This document shows positions 1-7,765 of a DNA stretch of 64,000 bases, one piece after another. Every line of letters begins with the position of its first letter. Position 1 is the stretch's first letter. The notes below the pieces were generated by a model. It saw nothing but the letters and a program-made list of their open reading frames with translations. It had not been told where the DNA came from and did no database searches. The position numbers were made by a program, and so were the translations under genes. Source of the stretch: Bdellovibrionales bacterium (GTDB lineage: Bacteria; Bdellovibrionota; Bdellovibrionia; Bdellovibrionales; Bdellovibrionaceae); contig SXSU01000066.1 in NCBI GenBank assembly GCA_005793345.1, positions 1 through 64,000 on the forward strand, written 5' to 3'.

Positions 1-3000
1 CATCTAAAATAATAATTTTAGCTTTAGTTAATAATGCTCTCGCAAGACAAAGCAATTGTCTTTGTCCTTGTGAAAAATTATTTCCATTTTCAGAAACATT
101 TGTCTGTAATTTTAAAGGTAATGAATTAACAAAATTCCAAAGACAAACTTTATTTAATACAGTTTCTATCTGAAAATCTGAATACTCTCCATAACGATCT
201 AAATTTGATCTCAATGTCCCTAAAAATAATGTCGGATCTTGGGGAATTATTGCCATGCTTCTTCTCAGTTCAAATAAATTTAAATTTTTAAGAGATTTTC
301 CATCTAATAAAATATCTCCACTTTCAAAGTCTACAAATCTATAAAGAGCCTGAAATAAAGTGCTCTTACCTGAACCCGTTCTACCAATAATCCCCGCTCG
401 CTCACCTCCCCTAATTGAAAAACTAACATCACTTAACACTAATGGAAGATGAGTTGCATAACGAACATTTAAATTTTTAAATTGAATTTCTCCTTTAGAA
501 ATTATTTTATCATGAGCTTCGTTTGAGTCATGGGTTTTTAACGATTCAACTTCCTCTGCCGGCAATTCACAATAATAGTGCAATCTTTCTACAGATGTCA
601 TTCGTGCTTCAATATCAGAAAATATTCTAATGGCCCAATTCAATTGTCGCCAAAATGACATCGCATAAATTAAGACTAATCCGCAAATACCAGGCCCTAC
701 ATAACCTTTATAGGCGCCCAATGCTAGAAATATTGCCGTTGTTGAAGCTATTAATCCTCCAATAAGTGGAACTCTGACTGAAAACCATCGATTGACAAGA
801 AAATGATTATAATACATTTGATGACTTTGATTGAGGCGATTTAAAAAAATATTATTAAACCAAGATTCAACTCCGAATGCCCTTATTAATGTAAGCCCCT
901 GAAGAGTTTCTTTAAAATGAGCATATCGTGGAGATCTTGCAATTGAATCTAATCTCTTAACTTCCCGAGCAACTCTACGATATGAATTTTGAATACGATA
1001 GTAAATTAATAATATCGGTATAAAAAATAAAAACATCACAGGAACTGCTGCTACAATTAAAATGAGCGATATAACAATTTGAACAAAACAATCTATTGCC
1101 GTGATGTGGGTAAACATTAAATGAACATCTATTGATTCTTGATCACGAGAGAAGCGCTGTAAAATTCTTCCAACAGGTGTCGAATCAAAAAATCTAATTT
1201 TTGAATGTAATACACTATATAACATTTTACTATGTGTTCTGACAGCAGCTTGAATACCTTGTCTAAACCAAAGTAAAGTATTCAAATAAGAACAGCTCAA
1301 GTTTAAAATACTAATTAAAATAAAACCTATAAAAAATAATTGAAGATCATTTTCACTATATGTGTTTAATTTAGAAATCCACGCATTTTGTCCAAGGGGA
1401 ATTGATTTCGCAATTAATGCACTCATGAGCAAACCTAATAAAACATAACTTTTTCTTGAAGATTCACCACCTAAAAGTTTTAAATATGAAAAATATAAAT
1501 CCTTTTTAATAGTTCCTGAGGCCTTTTCTTCATCAACAGTAATTCGATGATTATTACTAGTTTTTACTTCGGACTCAATTTTTTGACTGTGTTCACTCTT
1601 AGTATTTGATTCTGATTCTGATTCTGATTCTGATTCTGATTTGGAAATTGAACTGTGCTCAATAGCTTCATTCTTTTGATAATTGCTATAAAATGCTTTA
1701 AAATTTTTATTATTTGTTAATAATTCATCAAGACTTCCAACTGAATACTCATTGCTTGATGCAAGAAATAAAATATGATCGAATTTTCGTAAATGTTCTA
1801 ATCTATGGGTAACTACTATTCTCGTTATATCTTTCCATGCACCAAATATAAGACGATCACATAATTGCTCTTCAGTATGAACATCGACAGCTGAAAGCGG
1901 GTCATCTAATAAAATAAGTTTTGGATTTTTTAAAAAACTTCTTGCAAGGCTAATTCTTTGTTTTTGTCCTCCTGATAAATTTATACCTTTCTCACCAATT
2001 TCAGTATCTAGACCATGCTCAAATTTCTGTAAGTCTTTATCAAAGCACGAAGCTTCAAGTGCTAATATTAAGTCCTTATCAGATAGTTTTAATTCACCAA
2101 AATTTAAATTCTCTCGAAGTGTTGAATTAATTATGAAACTTTCTTGTGGAACAAAAATTACATTCTTTGGAAGTTCGCTTGGCAAATTTAACTTTTGTGA
2201 ACTATCAAAATAAGTTAAAGAACCATTGTTTGGATCTAATTCTCTTAAAAATAAATGCAAGAGCGTTGATTTACCTGCTCCCACTGGGCCAACCACAGCA
2301 AGACTTTGTCCTGGCAAAATATTAAAATTTAAATTTTTTAGATTAAATTTTTTACCGTAAGAAAACGATAAGTTTTGTGCTTTGATTCCTACATTATCTA
2401 TATCAATACGCGGTAATGATTTTATTTGTTTCTGAGAAAATTCTGTGATCCTTTTGGCGCCAACAATACCACTAGTAAATCGTGATATTAACGAAGTTAG
2501 ATGATTTAATGGTCCATCTAAATTATTAAATATAGAAATTAAAGTAAATACTAAAGCCAAACTCAAATTATATCCAAGTTTAGAATAAATCATAAGTGTT
2601 AAAATTAAAGTGAGTGATGAAATTCCAAGATAAACTACGTTGATAAGTGCATCAGTTTTAACTAATTTTCGTCTTGAAGCCACTTCATTATCACGTATTT
2701 TCGAGACTTCTTCATGAATAGATTTTTCCCATACAAAATATTTTACCAAACGAATAGCGTTCAAAATTTGGGTCATTAAATTCAATCTTTGATCTCGAAA
2801 GCCCATAATTTGATCTTCAAGAAATGTAAACTTACTCGCTGCATATTTTGAAATCGGGATCAATAATAAAAATAACCCTACAGATATAAGCGCAACAGGT
2901 CCAATATAATAAAATAACATTAATGTTGAAACTAAAATAATAATTAAACTTGAAATTATCTCTAAACCAACAAAACAAAGATCTGCAACAGATTCACTGT

Positions 3001-3544
3001 CGCTACTCATATTATTTACTACATCACCTACAGAAATTTCTTGGCGCGATGAATGTTTTAACAATAAACTGTGATTAAATATTTTTATATTTAATAAACT
3101 AATTATTTTTTGGTTTAATTTTAAATTAAAATAAAAATAGTGCTGCATTAATAATCCAGACAGGTAACCTATCAATCCAATCGAGGCACCAATAAGACTT
3201 GTGCTCCATAATAGTTCGAACGAATGAATTCCTTTATTAATACTATCAATAAATTTATGAATCAAAAGTGGACTTAAAAGTGATAAACCCTCTGCTAATA
3301 CTAATAAAATAAAATTGATAATAAGCGGAGTCTTTAATTTTTGCATTAAAGTAATTAGTAGCACTTGATAACTATTGAAATTTAAATCTTCAGTACTCGC
3401 TGTTTGACTAAAGGCACGGATGTCCTCCGCCAAAGGAATAACATCCGTTTCATTTATAATTTTTGTTTTCCCAAGTTTGATCAAAGGATCAATCTGAGAA
3501 AAAAACATAACCTGATTTAGCTTTTTAAAAAAATTAAATATCAT
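1..3544 (-). CDS. ABCC (MRP-like) full ABC exporter, 3' end cut by window
   Basis: The frame is open from the ATG at 3544 to the window edge (about 1,180 codons), so the C-terminus is missing. The order is TMD1, NBD1, linker, TMD2, NBD2. NBD1 (about residues 390-580) has Walker A GPVGAGKST, signature LSGGQKQR and Walker B LILLDDPLSAVD, where Asp replaces the catalytic Glu. NBD2 has Walker A GRTGSGKST and signature FSQGQRQL and is cut at the Walker B Asp. An Asp-type NBD1 paired with a canonical NBD2 is the hallmark of eukaryotic ABCC/MRP exporters. It should sit in the inner membrane and export amphipathic substrates, but the substrate is unknown. The start is either ATG 3544, overlapping the upstream 66-codon ORF by 11 nt and so probably coupled to it, or ATG 3508. 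The family call is strong; the substrate cannot be judged. Confidence 0.9.
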   Translation of the reverse strand, partial: MIFNFFKKLNQVMFFSQIDPLIKLGKTKIINETDVIPLAEDIRAFSQTASTEDLNFNSYQVLLITLMQKLKTPLIINFILLVLAEGLSLLSPLLIHKFIDSINKGIHSFELLWSTSLIGASIGLIGYLSGLLMQHYFYFNLKLNQKIISLLNIKIFNHSLLLKHSSRQEISVGDVVNNMSSDSESVADLCFVGLEIISSLIIILVSTLMLFYYIGPVALISVGLFLLLIPISKYAASKFTFLEDQIMGFRDQRLNLMTQILNAIRLVKYFVWEKSIHEEVSKIRDNEVASRRKLVKTDALINVVYLGISSLTLILTLMIYSKLGYNLSLALVFTLISIFNNLDGPLNHLTSLISRFTSGIVGAKRITEFSQKQIKSLPRIDIDNVGIKAQNLSFSYGKKFNLKNLNFNILPGQSLAVVGPVGAGKSTLLHLFLRELDPNNGSLTYFDSSQKLNLPSELPKNVIFVPQESFIINSTLRENLNFGELKLSDKDLILALEASCFDKDLQKFEHGLDTEIGEKGINLSGGQKQRISLARSFLKNPKLILLDDPLSAVDVHTEEQLCDRLIFGAWKDITRIVVTHRLEHLRKFDHILFLASSNEYSVGSLDELLTNNKNFKAFYSNYQKNEAIEHSSISKSESESESESESNTKSEHSQKIESEVKTSNNHRITVDEEKASGTIKKDLYFSYLKLLGGESSRKSYVLLGLLMSALIAKSIPLGQNAWISKLNTYSENDLQLFFIGFILISILNLSCSYLNTLLWFRQGIQAAVRTHSKMLYSVLHSKIRFFDSTPVGRILQRFSRDQESIDVHLMFTHITAIDCFVQIVISLILIVAAVPVMFLFFIPILLIYYRIQNSYRRVAREVKRLDSIARSPRYAHFKETLQGLTLIRAFGVESWFNNIFLNRLNQSHQMYYNHFLVNRWFSVRVPLIGGLIASTTAIFLALGAYKGYVGPGICGLVLIYAMSFWRQLNWAIRIFSDIEARMTSVERLHYYCELPAEEVESLKTHDSNEAHDKIISKGEIQFKNLNVRYATHLPLVLSDVSFSIRGGERAGIIGRTGSGKSTLFQALYRFVDFESGDILLDGKSLKNLNLFELRRSMAIIPQDPTLFLGTLRSNLDRYGEYSDFQIETVLNKVCLWNFVNSLPLKLQTNVSENGNNFSQGQRQLLCLARALLTKAKIIILD
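1608..1640. repeat. GATTCT hexamer tandem repeat, 5.5 copies, in the ABC gene
   Basis: The hexamer GATTCT is repeated perfectly five and a half times. On the minus strand it encodes an alternating Ser-Glu run of about eleven residues in the linker between NBD1 and TMD2 of the ABC exporter. The unit is six bases, so copy-number changes would lengthen or shorten the acidic linker without shifting frame. The linker of ABCC proteins is a regulatory region, so length variation could tune activity; that is inference. Confidence 0.85.
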
Positions 3545-3734
3545 AAAAAATACCATTCTGATTATAATTATACTCTACCACTTCATACTGATGTGGTCCA
3601 ATTTGTTTGTATAATTTGGGTTGGACTAGAAATAATCGCAATATACACACTGAAAGTTGATATAATAATAGTTTATTCACTAAATACTTATCAACAGCTA
3701 AACTCTTAAAACGTTCATAGACGTGAGTTTTCAT
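3534..3734 (-). CDS. small protein of 66 aa upstream of the ABC exporter
   Basis: The ATG at 3734 follows a strong Shine-Dalgarno (GAGGAG, 7 nt spacing), and the stop overlaps the likely ABC start at 3544, so the pair looks translationally coupled. The protein is basic and aromatic, with a hydrophobic middle (LLLYQLSVCILRLFLV, about residues 23-38) that could be one membrane segment, and a Tyr-rich tail. I do not recognise a family. It could be a small accessory subunit or a leader peptide that controls translation of the exporter. Evidence that it is translated is good; its function is unknown. Confidence 0.6.
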   Translation of the reverse strand: MKTHVYERFKSLAVDKYLVNKLLLYQLSVCILRLFLVQPKLYKQIGPHQYEVVEYNYNQNGIFYDI

Positions 3735-3752
3735 AATAAATCTCCTCTAAAC

Positions 3753-3793
3753 ACAAACTTAACGCTCAATTAGACATTAAACGTTAAACTTGT
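3753..3793 (-). promoter_or_regulatory. imperfect inverted repeat upstream of the ABC operon
   Basis: ACAAACTTAACG (3753-3764) faces CGTTAAACTTGT (3782-3793): twelve-base arms with two mismatches and a 17-nt spacer, just upstream of the Shine-Dalgarno of the 66-codon ORF. The position suits an operator for a dimeric regulator, but no clear -35/-10 pair was found with it. Confidence 0.35.
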
Positions 3794-3970
3794 ATTTTTT
3801 AAAAATATCCTAATAAAATAATTGTTGAAAATTTGGCTCTAATAATTCAGGTACAAAAAATAATTTTTAAGTTAAAAATTAAACTTACTTTTTAAGAAAC
3901 ATATAAAGTTTTTAAAGTGTTTAAAGTTTTTTAAACAAGTTAAGAATAGAAATAAATTATTTTATATTTT

Positions 3971-4093
3971 TAAGTTTGTGTTTTCATAATATGGGGTGAT
4001 TGAAAATCGCCCCCAACAAATAAGAAAATAACGGAGCATGATTTTGTCTCGCATACAATTGCAGAGCAATCAGACTTAATCATGAGCAGTTAT
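3971..4093 (-). repeat. modular palindromic repeat, copy A
   Basis: Reverse-oriented copy of the dispersed intergenic element. It has the GTTTG/TTTTCATAAT module, then a GGGGTGATTGAAAATCGCCCCC hairpin-type module (3994-4014), then the long imperfect palindrome ending CATGAGCAGTTATT (4081-4093). The loop reads ATTGC-AGA-GCAAT. It lies 3' to the 43-codon ORF at 4184-4315 and may act as its transcription terminator. Confidence 0.85.
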
Positions 4094-4183
4094 TTAAATT
4101 AAAAACTAACAAATAATAAAAAAATCATTTTTATACACTTATAATTTCAATGAAAAAGAAAACTATAGAGCTAGCAATTTCGG

Positions 4184-4315
4184 CTAGAATTCGATTTGAT
4201 GCACAAGTAAGTCCATCATTCCAAAGTGAGTAGACGGGACTCCAAAGCTATAATCCGCGGGATAAATCACCATTTTGGAAGTTGTGATTATGTTAATTAA
4301 TGTTGTAGAGCTCAT
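4184..4315 (-). CDS. small ORF of 43 aa with strong ribosome binding site
   Basis: ATG at 4315 is preceded by AAAGGAGGAG with a 4-6 nt gap, the strongest Shine-Dalgarno noted in the window. A TATAAT box lies at 4365-4370 on the same strand, and a small hairpin lies between the two. The peptide has 43 residues, rich in Thr, Ser, Ile and Met, with the stretch YPADYSFGVPSTHFG near its middle; it has no signal peptide and no Cys. I do not recognise it. It could be a free small protein or a leader peptide, but no gene follows closely on the same strand, which argues for a stand-alone product. Confidence 0.55.
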   Translation of the reverse strand: MSSTTLINIITTSKMVIYPADYSFGVPSTHFGMMDLLVHQIEF

Positions 4316-4339
4316 ACGTCTCCTCCTTTCGATAAAATA

Positions 4340-4370
4340 CTTTGAGATGAAACCTCAAAGCCTAATTATA
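4340..4370 (-). promoter_or_regulatory. -10 box and leader hairpin for the 43-aa ORF
   Basis: On the minus strand TATAAT (4365-4370) is followed by CTTTGAG, a 7-nt loop and CTCAAAG (4340-4360), then the Shine-Dalgarno. The perfect 7-bp hairpin would lie at the 5' end of the transcript. No convincing -35 was found. Confidence 0.4.
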
Positions 4371-4569
4371 ACCTTTAAAAAATTTTATAAAATTAGATTT
4401 TTTTGGGGTATTTATGTGAGCCTAACAAACAAAAGTAAAAAAAGAAAGCGAATTTTTTAATTTATAATTAAGTATTGGTGACTAGAGTACAGTAAAGTGG
4501 TAGTTACTCTCTATTAGTCAACATTACTTATAGCAGCAATAAATGATATTTTTTAATTTGGAGTAAAAA

Positions 4570-5118
4570 ATGGCTTTAACACATACACCACCAGTTGATT
4601 CTTTGATGCTTCCTGAATTTAATTTGATTGCGACAGATGGTAAGTATTATTCTAATCAAAGTTTCAATCAAAATAAACGAGGACTATTGGTCATGTTCAT
4701 TTGCAATCATTGTCCTTATGTGATTGCAGTAGAAGATCGAATCATTGCGTTAGGTAATTTCTTAAAAGAACAAAATTTTTCAGTCGTGGCAATTTGTTCA
4801 AATGATTCTAATCAATACAAAGAAGATTCCTATGAAAATTTAAAACTACGTGCCGAATCTAAACAATACCCATTTCCCTATTTATTTGATGAAAGCCAAA
4901 TTGTTGCTAAAAGCTTTGGAGCAGTTTGCACTCCTGATTTTTTCTTGTTTGATTCATATAATAATTTAGCATATAGAGGTCAACTAGATGATTCTTGGAA
5001 AGATCCAACTCAGGTAACAAAGCATGATTTAAAAGAAGCAGCTCTAAACATTATTAATGGCCTCCCAGTATCTAGCAAACAAATCCCATCTATGGGATGT
5101 TCAATAAAATGGAAATAA
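4570..5118 (+). CDS. thioredoxin-fold, AhpC/TSA-like redox protein
   Basis: 182 residues with a thioredoxin/peroxiredoxin fold: an N-terminal FNLIATDGKYYSN strand pattern, then FICNHCPYVIAVEDR with a Cys-x-x-Cys (CNHC), and later a cis-Pro-like CTPDFFLFD motif. This is the pattern of the thioredoxin-family proteins annotated as peroxiredoxin-like with a CNHCP motif. It has no signal peptide, so it is probably a cytoplasmic disulfide reductase or peroxidase. The start is set by GGAG 7 nt upstream of ATG 4570. The next gene begins 7 nt after the stop, so the two probably form an operon. The exact substrate is unknown. Confidence 0.85.
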   Translation: MALTHTPPVDSLMLPEFNLIATDGKYYSNQSFNQNKRGLLVMFICNHCPYVIAVEDRIIALGNFLKEQNFSVVAICSNDSNQYKEDSYENLKLRAESKQYPFPYLFDESQIVAKSFGAVCTPDFFLFDSYNNLAYRGQLDDSWKDPTQVTKHDLKEAALNIINGLPVSSKQIPSMGCSIKWK

Positions 5119-5125
5119 GTTAATT

Positions 5126-5674
5126 ATGAAAATGCGTCATCTCGTTAGCTTCACCTTCTTTTTAATTTTGTCAGTTATAATTTATTTATTTTTTCATCTC
5201 GGAGCTTATAAAGATGTTAAATTTGAGCTCTATAATCCAACTCAACCAATTTTCTTAGTTTATAAAAATCACATAGGAGCCTATCATAAAATCGTACCGA
5301 CAATCGAAGAGGTTGAAAAATGGGTAAAAACACAAAATGAAGGATGCAATCAATCTTTTGGAGAGTTTATTGATAATCCTCAAGTCGTTGAACAGTCTCG
5401 TCTGCGAAGTCTTGGAGGTTGTGTTGTTTCTAAAGTATTTAATAATAATCTACCTGAAGGGTTTTACTTCAAAGAGTTAGCACCTCAAACTTTTTTAAAA
5501 GCCATATTTGAAGGATCACCTGCCATCGGCCCCTATAAAGTTTACGGAAAAGCCAGTGAGTGGATTGAAAAGAATGGATATGTTTTAAATGGCTCAACTT
5601 TTGAGTTCTATACTATTCATAGCAATACTGCAATGACCACTGAGTATTTGTTCTCAATAAAAAACAAATACTAA
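5126..5674 (+). CDS. membrane-anchored GyrI-like domain protein
   Basis: 182 residues. An N-terminal hydrophobic stretch (about residues 7-26) looks like a signal anchor. The rest matches the GyrI/AraC effector-binding pattern by eye: a KNHIGAYHKI turn, a FGEFIDNPQVV segment and an LRSLGGCVV strand. GyrI-like domains bind small hydrophobic molecules. Here the domain would face the periplasm. The gene follows the thioredoxin-like gene by 7 nt and is probably co-transcribed with it. The fold call is moderate; the ligand is unknown. Confidence 0.6.
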   Translation: MKMRHLVSFTFFLILSVIIYLFFHLGAYKDVKFELYNPTQPIFLVYKNHIGAYHKIVPTIEEVEKWVKTQNEGCNQSFGEFIDNPQVVEQSRLRSLGGCVVSKVFNNNLPEGFYFKELAPQTFLKAIFEGSPAIGPYKVYGKASEWIEKNGYVLNGSTFEFYTIHSNTAMTTEYLFSIKNKY

Positions 5675-5707
5675 CTTAAGTAGAGCGAACCATCTAAAAA
5701 TAAATTC

Positions 5708-6541
5708 TCACTCTTTAATTAATCTAACATAGTTTATTGGAATATTTTGTTTTAAAAATATTCTTTCAAACGTAGTAACAAAGTTTTTAGCTTTTAACTC
5801 TTCTACACTATGAAGATCCAAAGTTTGAGTTTCAATTTTATATTTTGTTTTTTTTATTTCTGTAAGAGCCCATAAAAAATATTCACGAGAATCTGTTTTA
5901 AATTCAATAAATGAATTTGATTTTTGAAGGTTATACATTCTATTTAAGAATGTTTCACATACTATTCTATTCTTAAACTTTCGAGGCCTTAACCATGGAT
6001 CCGGAAAATGTATGTAGATATTATTAATTTCGTTAGAATTAAATAATAAGTCCAAATTATGCACATGATATCTTGCAATTCTAGCATTCTTAGCTCCTGC
6101 ATTCCTTGCACGACGAATACTTTGAATAAGGGGTTTGTACTTAAGCTCAAATCCTATTAAACAGCGGTTGGGATTAGTATTTGCATGGTGGGCAAAATGA
6201 TGCCCATTGCCAGTTCCTAATTCAAGGTCTATAGGAATATTGTCATCAACTTTAAATACTTTTTCGCGCCATTGACCCTTCCATTGCAATACTCGCTCTT
6301 CGCTAAATGCATAATCTTTGTATTCGTTTTCAAGCGCATTAATATAAACGTTAGGGTTTAATATTTCTGCAGTGATATTTATTCGAGGCCTAGTAATAGT
6401 AGACACTTTTTCTCTTGAATGGTTAAGTTCATTATCATTATTTAAATTAAAATCATCTTTTTGCATTAAACTTAATTCACTAAAATTTATAAAAACGTCA
6501 AGTAATTCTTTAACTAATTTAACGTCTTTGAGAATTAACAA
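5708..6541 (-). CDS. trmB: tRNA (guanine-N7-)-methyltransferase
   Basis: TrmB makes m7G46 in tRNA variable loops with S-adenosylmethionine. The SAM-binding loop is DLELGTGNGHHFAHHA and the family signature is IYIHFPDPWLRPRKFKNRIV, with the later FIEFKTDSREYF motif (family: FxTD). About 80 N-terminal residues precede the usual core, longer than typical. The annotated start is TTG 6541, inside the last codons of the upstream methyltransferase gene (7-nt overlap), which suggests coupling; an internal ATG about 26 codons later is possible. The function call is firm and the start is uncertain. Confidence 0.9.
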   Translation of the reverse strand: MLILKDVKLVKELLDVFINFSELSLMQKDDFNLNNDNELNHSREKVSTITRPRINITAEILNPNVYINALENEYKDYAFSEERVLQWKGQWREKVFKVDDNIPIDLELGTGNGHHFAHHANTNPNRCLIGFELKYKPLIQSIRRARNAGAKNARIARYHVHNLDLLFNSNEINNIYIHFPDPWLRPRKFKNRIVCETFLNRMYNLQKSNSFIEFKTDSREYFLWALTEIKKTKYKIETQTLDLHSVEELKAKNFVTTFERIFLKQNIPINYVRLIKE

Positions 6542-7377
6542 TTATTTGTTAGTCGCACTCCAAATAAGGTCCAATAAGGTGCCAAGATAAATTTTTTCAT
6601 TTGATAATCAAAATTGGTTAGACTTGGCAAATCAGAAATTTCTTTTCTTAATTGGATAAAACTATGTGATCTTTTTATACTTTTAATTCCGTCTTCACCT
6701 AGTTCTTTTGAAATACCAAATATTTTTTGATAAATATGTGCAACTGGGATAGCAATGGGGGTGTTCATTAAATCCATAGATAGTATTCCAAATCTGGCAA
6801 TTCTAAACATTTCAGAAATCCCATCGACCGCAGCTGAAATCGGTTGAATATGGTGTATAACATTTAATGAAATAACAAAATCAAACTCCTGATCTTTAAA
6901 AATATTTAAATGAGAATTTGTTGCAAGATGTATTTGAACTCCATTTGACAATCGACTTGAACTTTTTTCTAGAATATCCAATTGCGAATCATAAAGGTGG
7001 ATATCAACAATATATCCTTTTTTAAAACACCATTTTTGAATTTCCAAGCTAAGACCTCCAGATCCTGATCCAACTTCTAGAACTGAAAAACGCTTATTAG
7101 GCTTTGCTTTTTTTATTAATTTTTTCCATTTAGACAAAAATTCTTTATAAACTCCAAATTTATGATTAATTTGATCCAACTCAGATGTTAACTGCCATCT
7201 TTTCTCAAATGGTAAATTAGGGTCATCAATTGATTCTAAAAATGGATCAATAAAGTTTGAAATATATGATTTTTCAATTTTATTTTCTTTAAACAATGAA
7301 TTATCTAAAGAATGATCTATTAGATTAAAATTATTTTTTGTATCATTATTGTTTATTTTATCGTTACTGTTTTTCAT
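6535..7377 (-). CDS. class I SAM-dependent methyltransferase
   Basis: Rossmann-type methyltransferase: motif I VLEVGSGSGGLSLEI, an acidic residue at the end of strand 2 (IHLYDSQ), and motif IV/post-IV FDFVISLNVIHHIQP, as in UbiE/Methyltransf_11-type enzymes that act on small molecules or lipids. The start is ATG 7377, which has GGAGG 8 nt upstream; an in-frame TTG five codons earlier lies on that Shine-Dalgarno and is unlikely. It is co-transcribed with trmB downstream (7-nt overlap). Substrate unknown. Confidence 0.8.
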   Translation of the reverse strand: MKNSNDKINNNDTKNNFNLIDHSLDNSLFKENKIEKSYISNFIDPFLESIDDPNLPFEKRWQLTSELDQINHKFGVYKEFLSKWKKLIKKAKPNKRFSVLEVGSGSGGLSLEIQKWCFKKGYIVDIHLYDSQLDILEKSSSRLSNGVQIHLATNSHLNIFKDQEFDFVISLNVIHHIQPISAAVDGISEMFRIARFGILSMDLMNTPIAIPVAHIYQKIFGISKELGEDGIKSIKRSHSFIQLRKEISDLPSLTNFDYQMKKFILAPYWTLFGVRLTNNC

Positions 7378-7765
7378 TTTGAATACCTCCAATAATTAAG
7401 TTATGAAATAATTTTGCCCTCCCTACAAAAAATTTAATATATACTTATTATGTCGTAAGAACTTAAAAAGTAATTTTTTTTCAATTAGTTATAAGCTTTC
7501 TCAAAGTTAAACATTTTAATTTTTATTAATATGTGATTTCTAAATTCTTTTTTGAATAACTTAATTTTTAGATTAAGTTTTTAAGTTTTTAAGTTTTTAT
7601 TTTATTTATTAGATAATTTCTCAATTTATTACACTTTTTTAAAATTGCTTCTCATTTTTTTCAACTATTTCAAAGCTTACCAATTCATCTTAATTAAGTG
7701 GACTAATGGTTTAAAATAATTCGAAATCTATTAAAGTTTAAGTTTTAGTATTCCGATACCTAAGT
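7378..7765. other. AT-rich divergent intergenic region
   Basis: About 390 bp between the divergent methyltransferase operon and the large lipoprotein gene. It is very AT-rich with long T and A runs (7490-7680). Promoters for both directions must lie here, but the base composition gives too many -10 look-alikes to choose one. No ORF with a ribosome binding site and no repeat copy was seen. Confidence 0.5.

Noticed and set aside
4275-4460. 61-codon plus-strand ORF
   Set aside because: No ribosome site and it lies opposite the 43-codon minus ORF and its promoter, which have far better signals.
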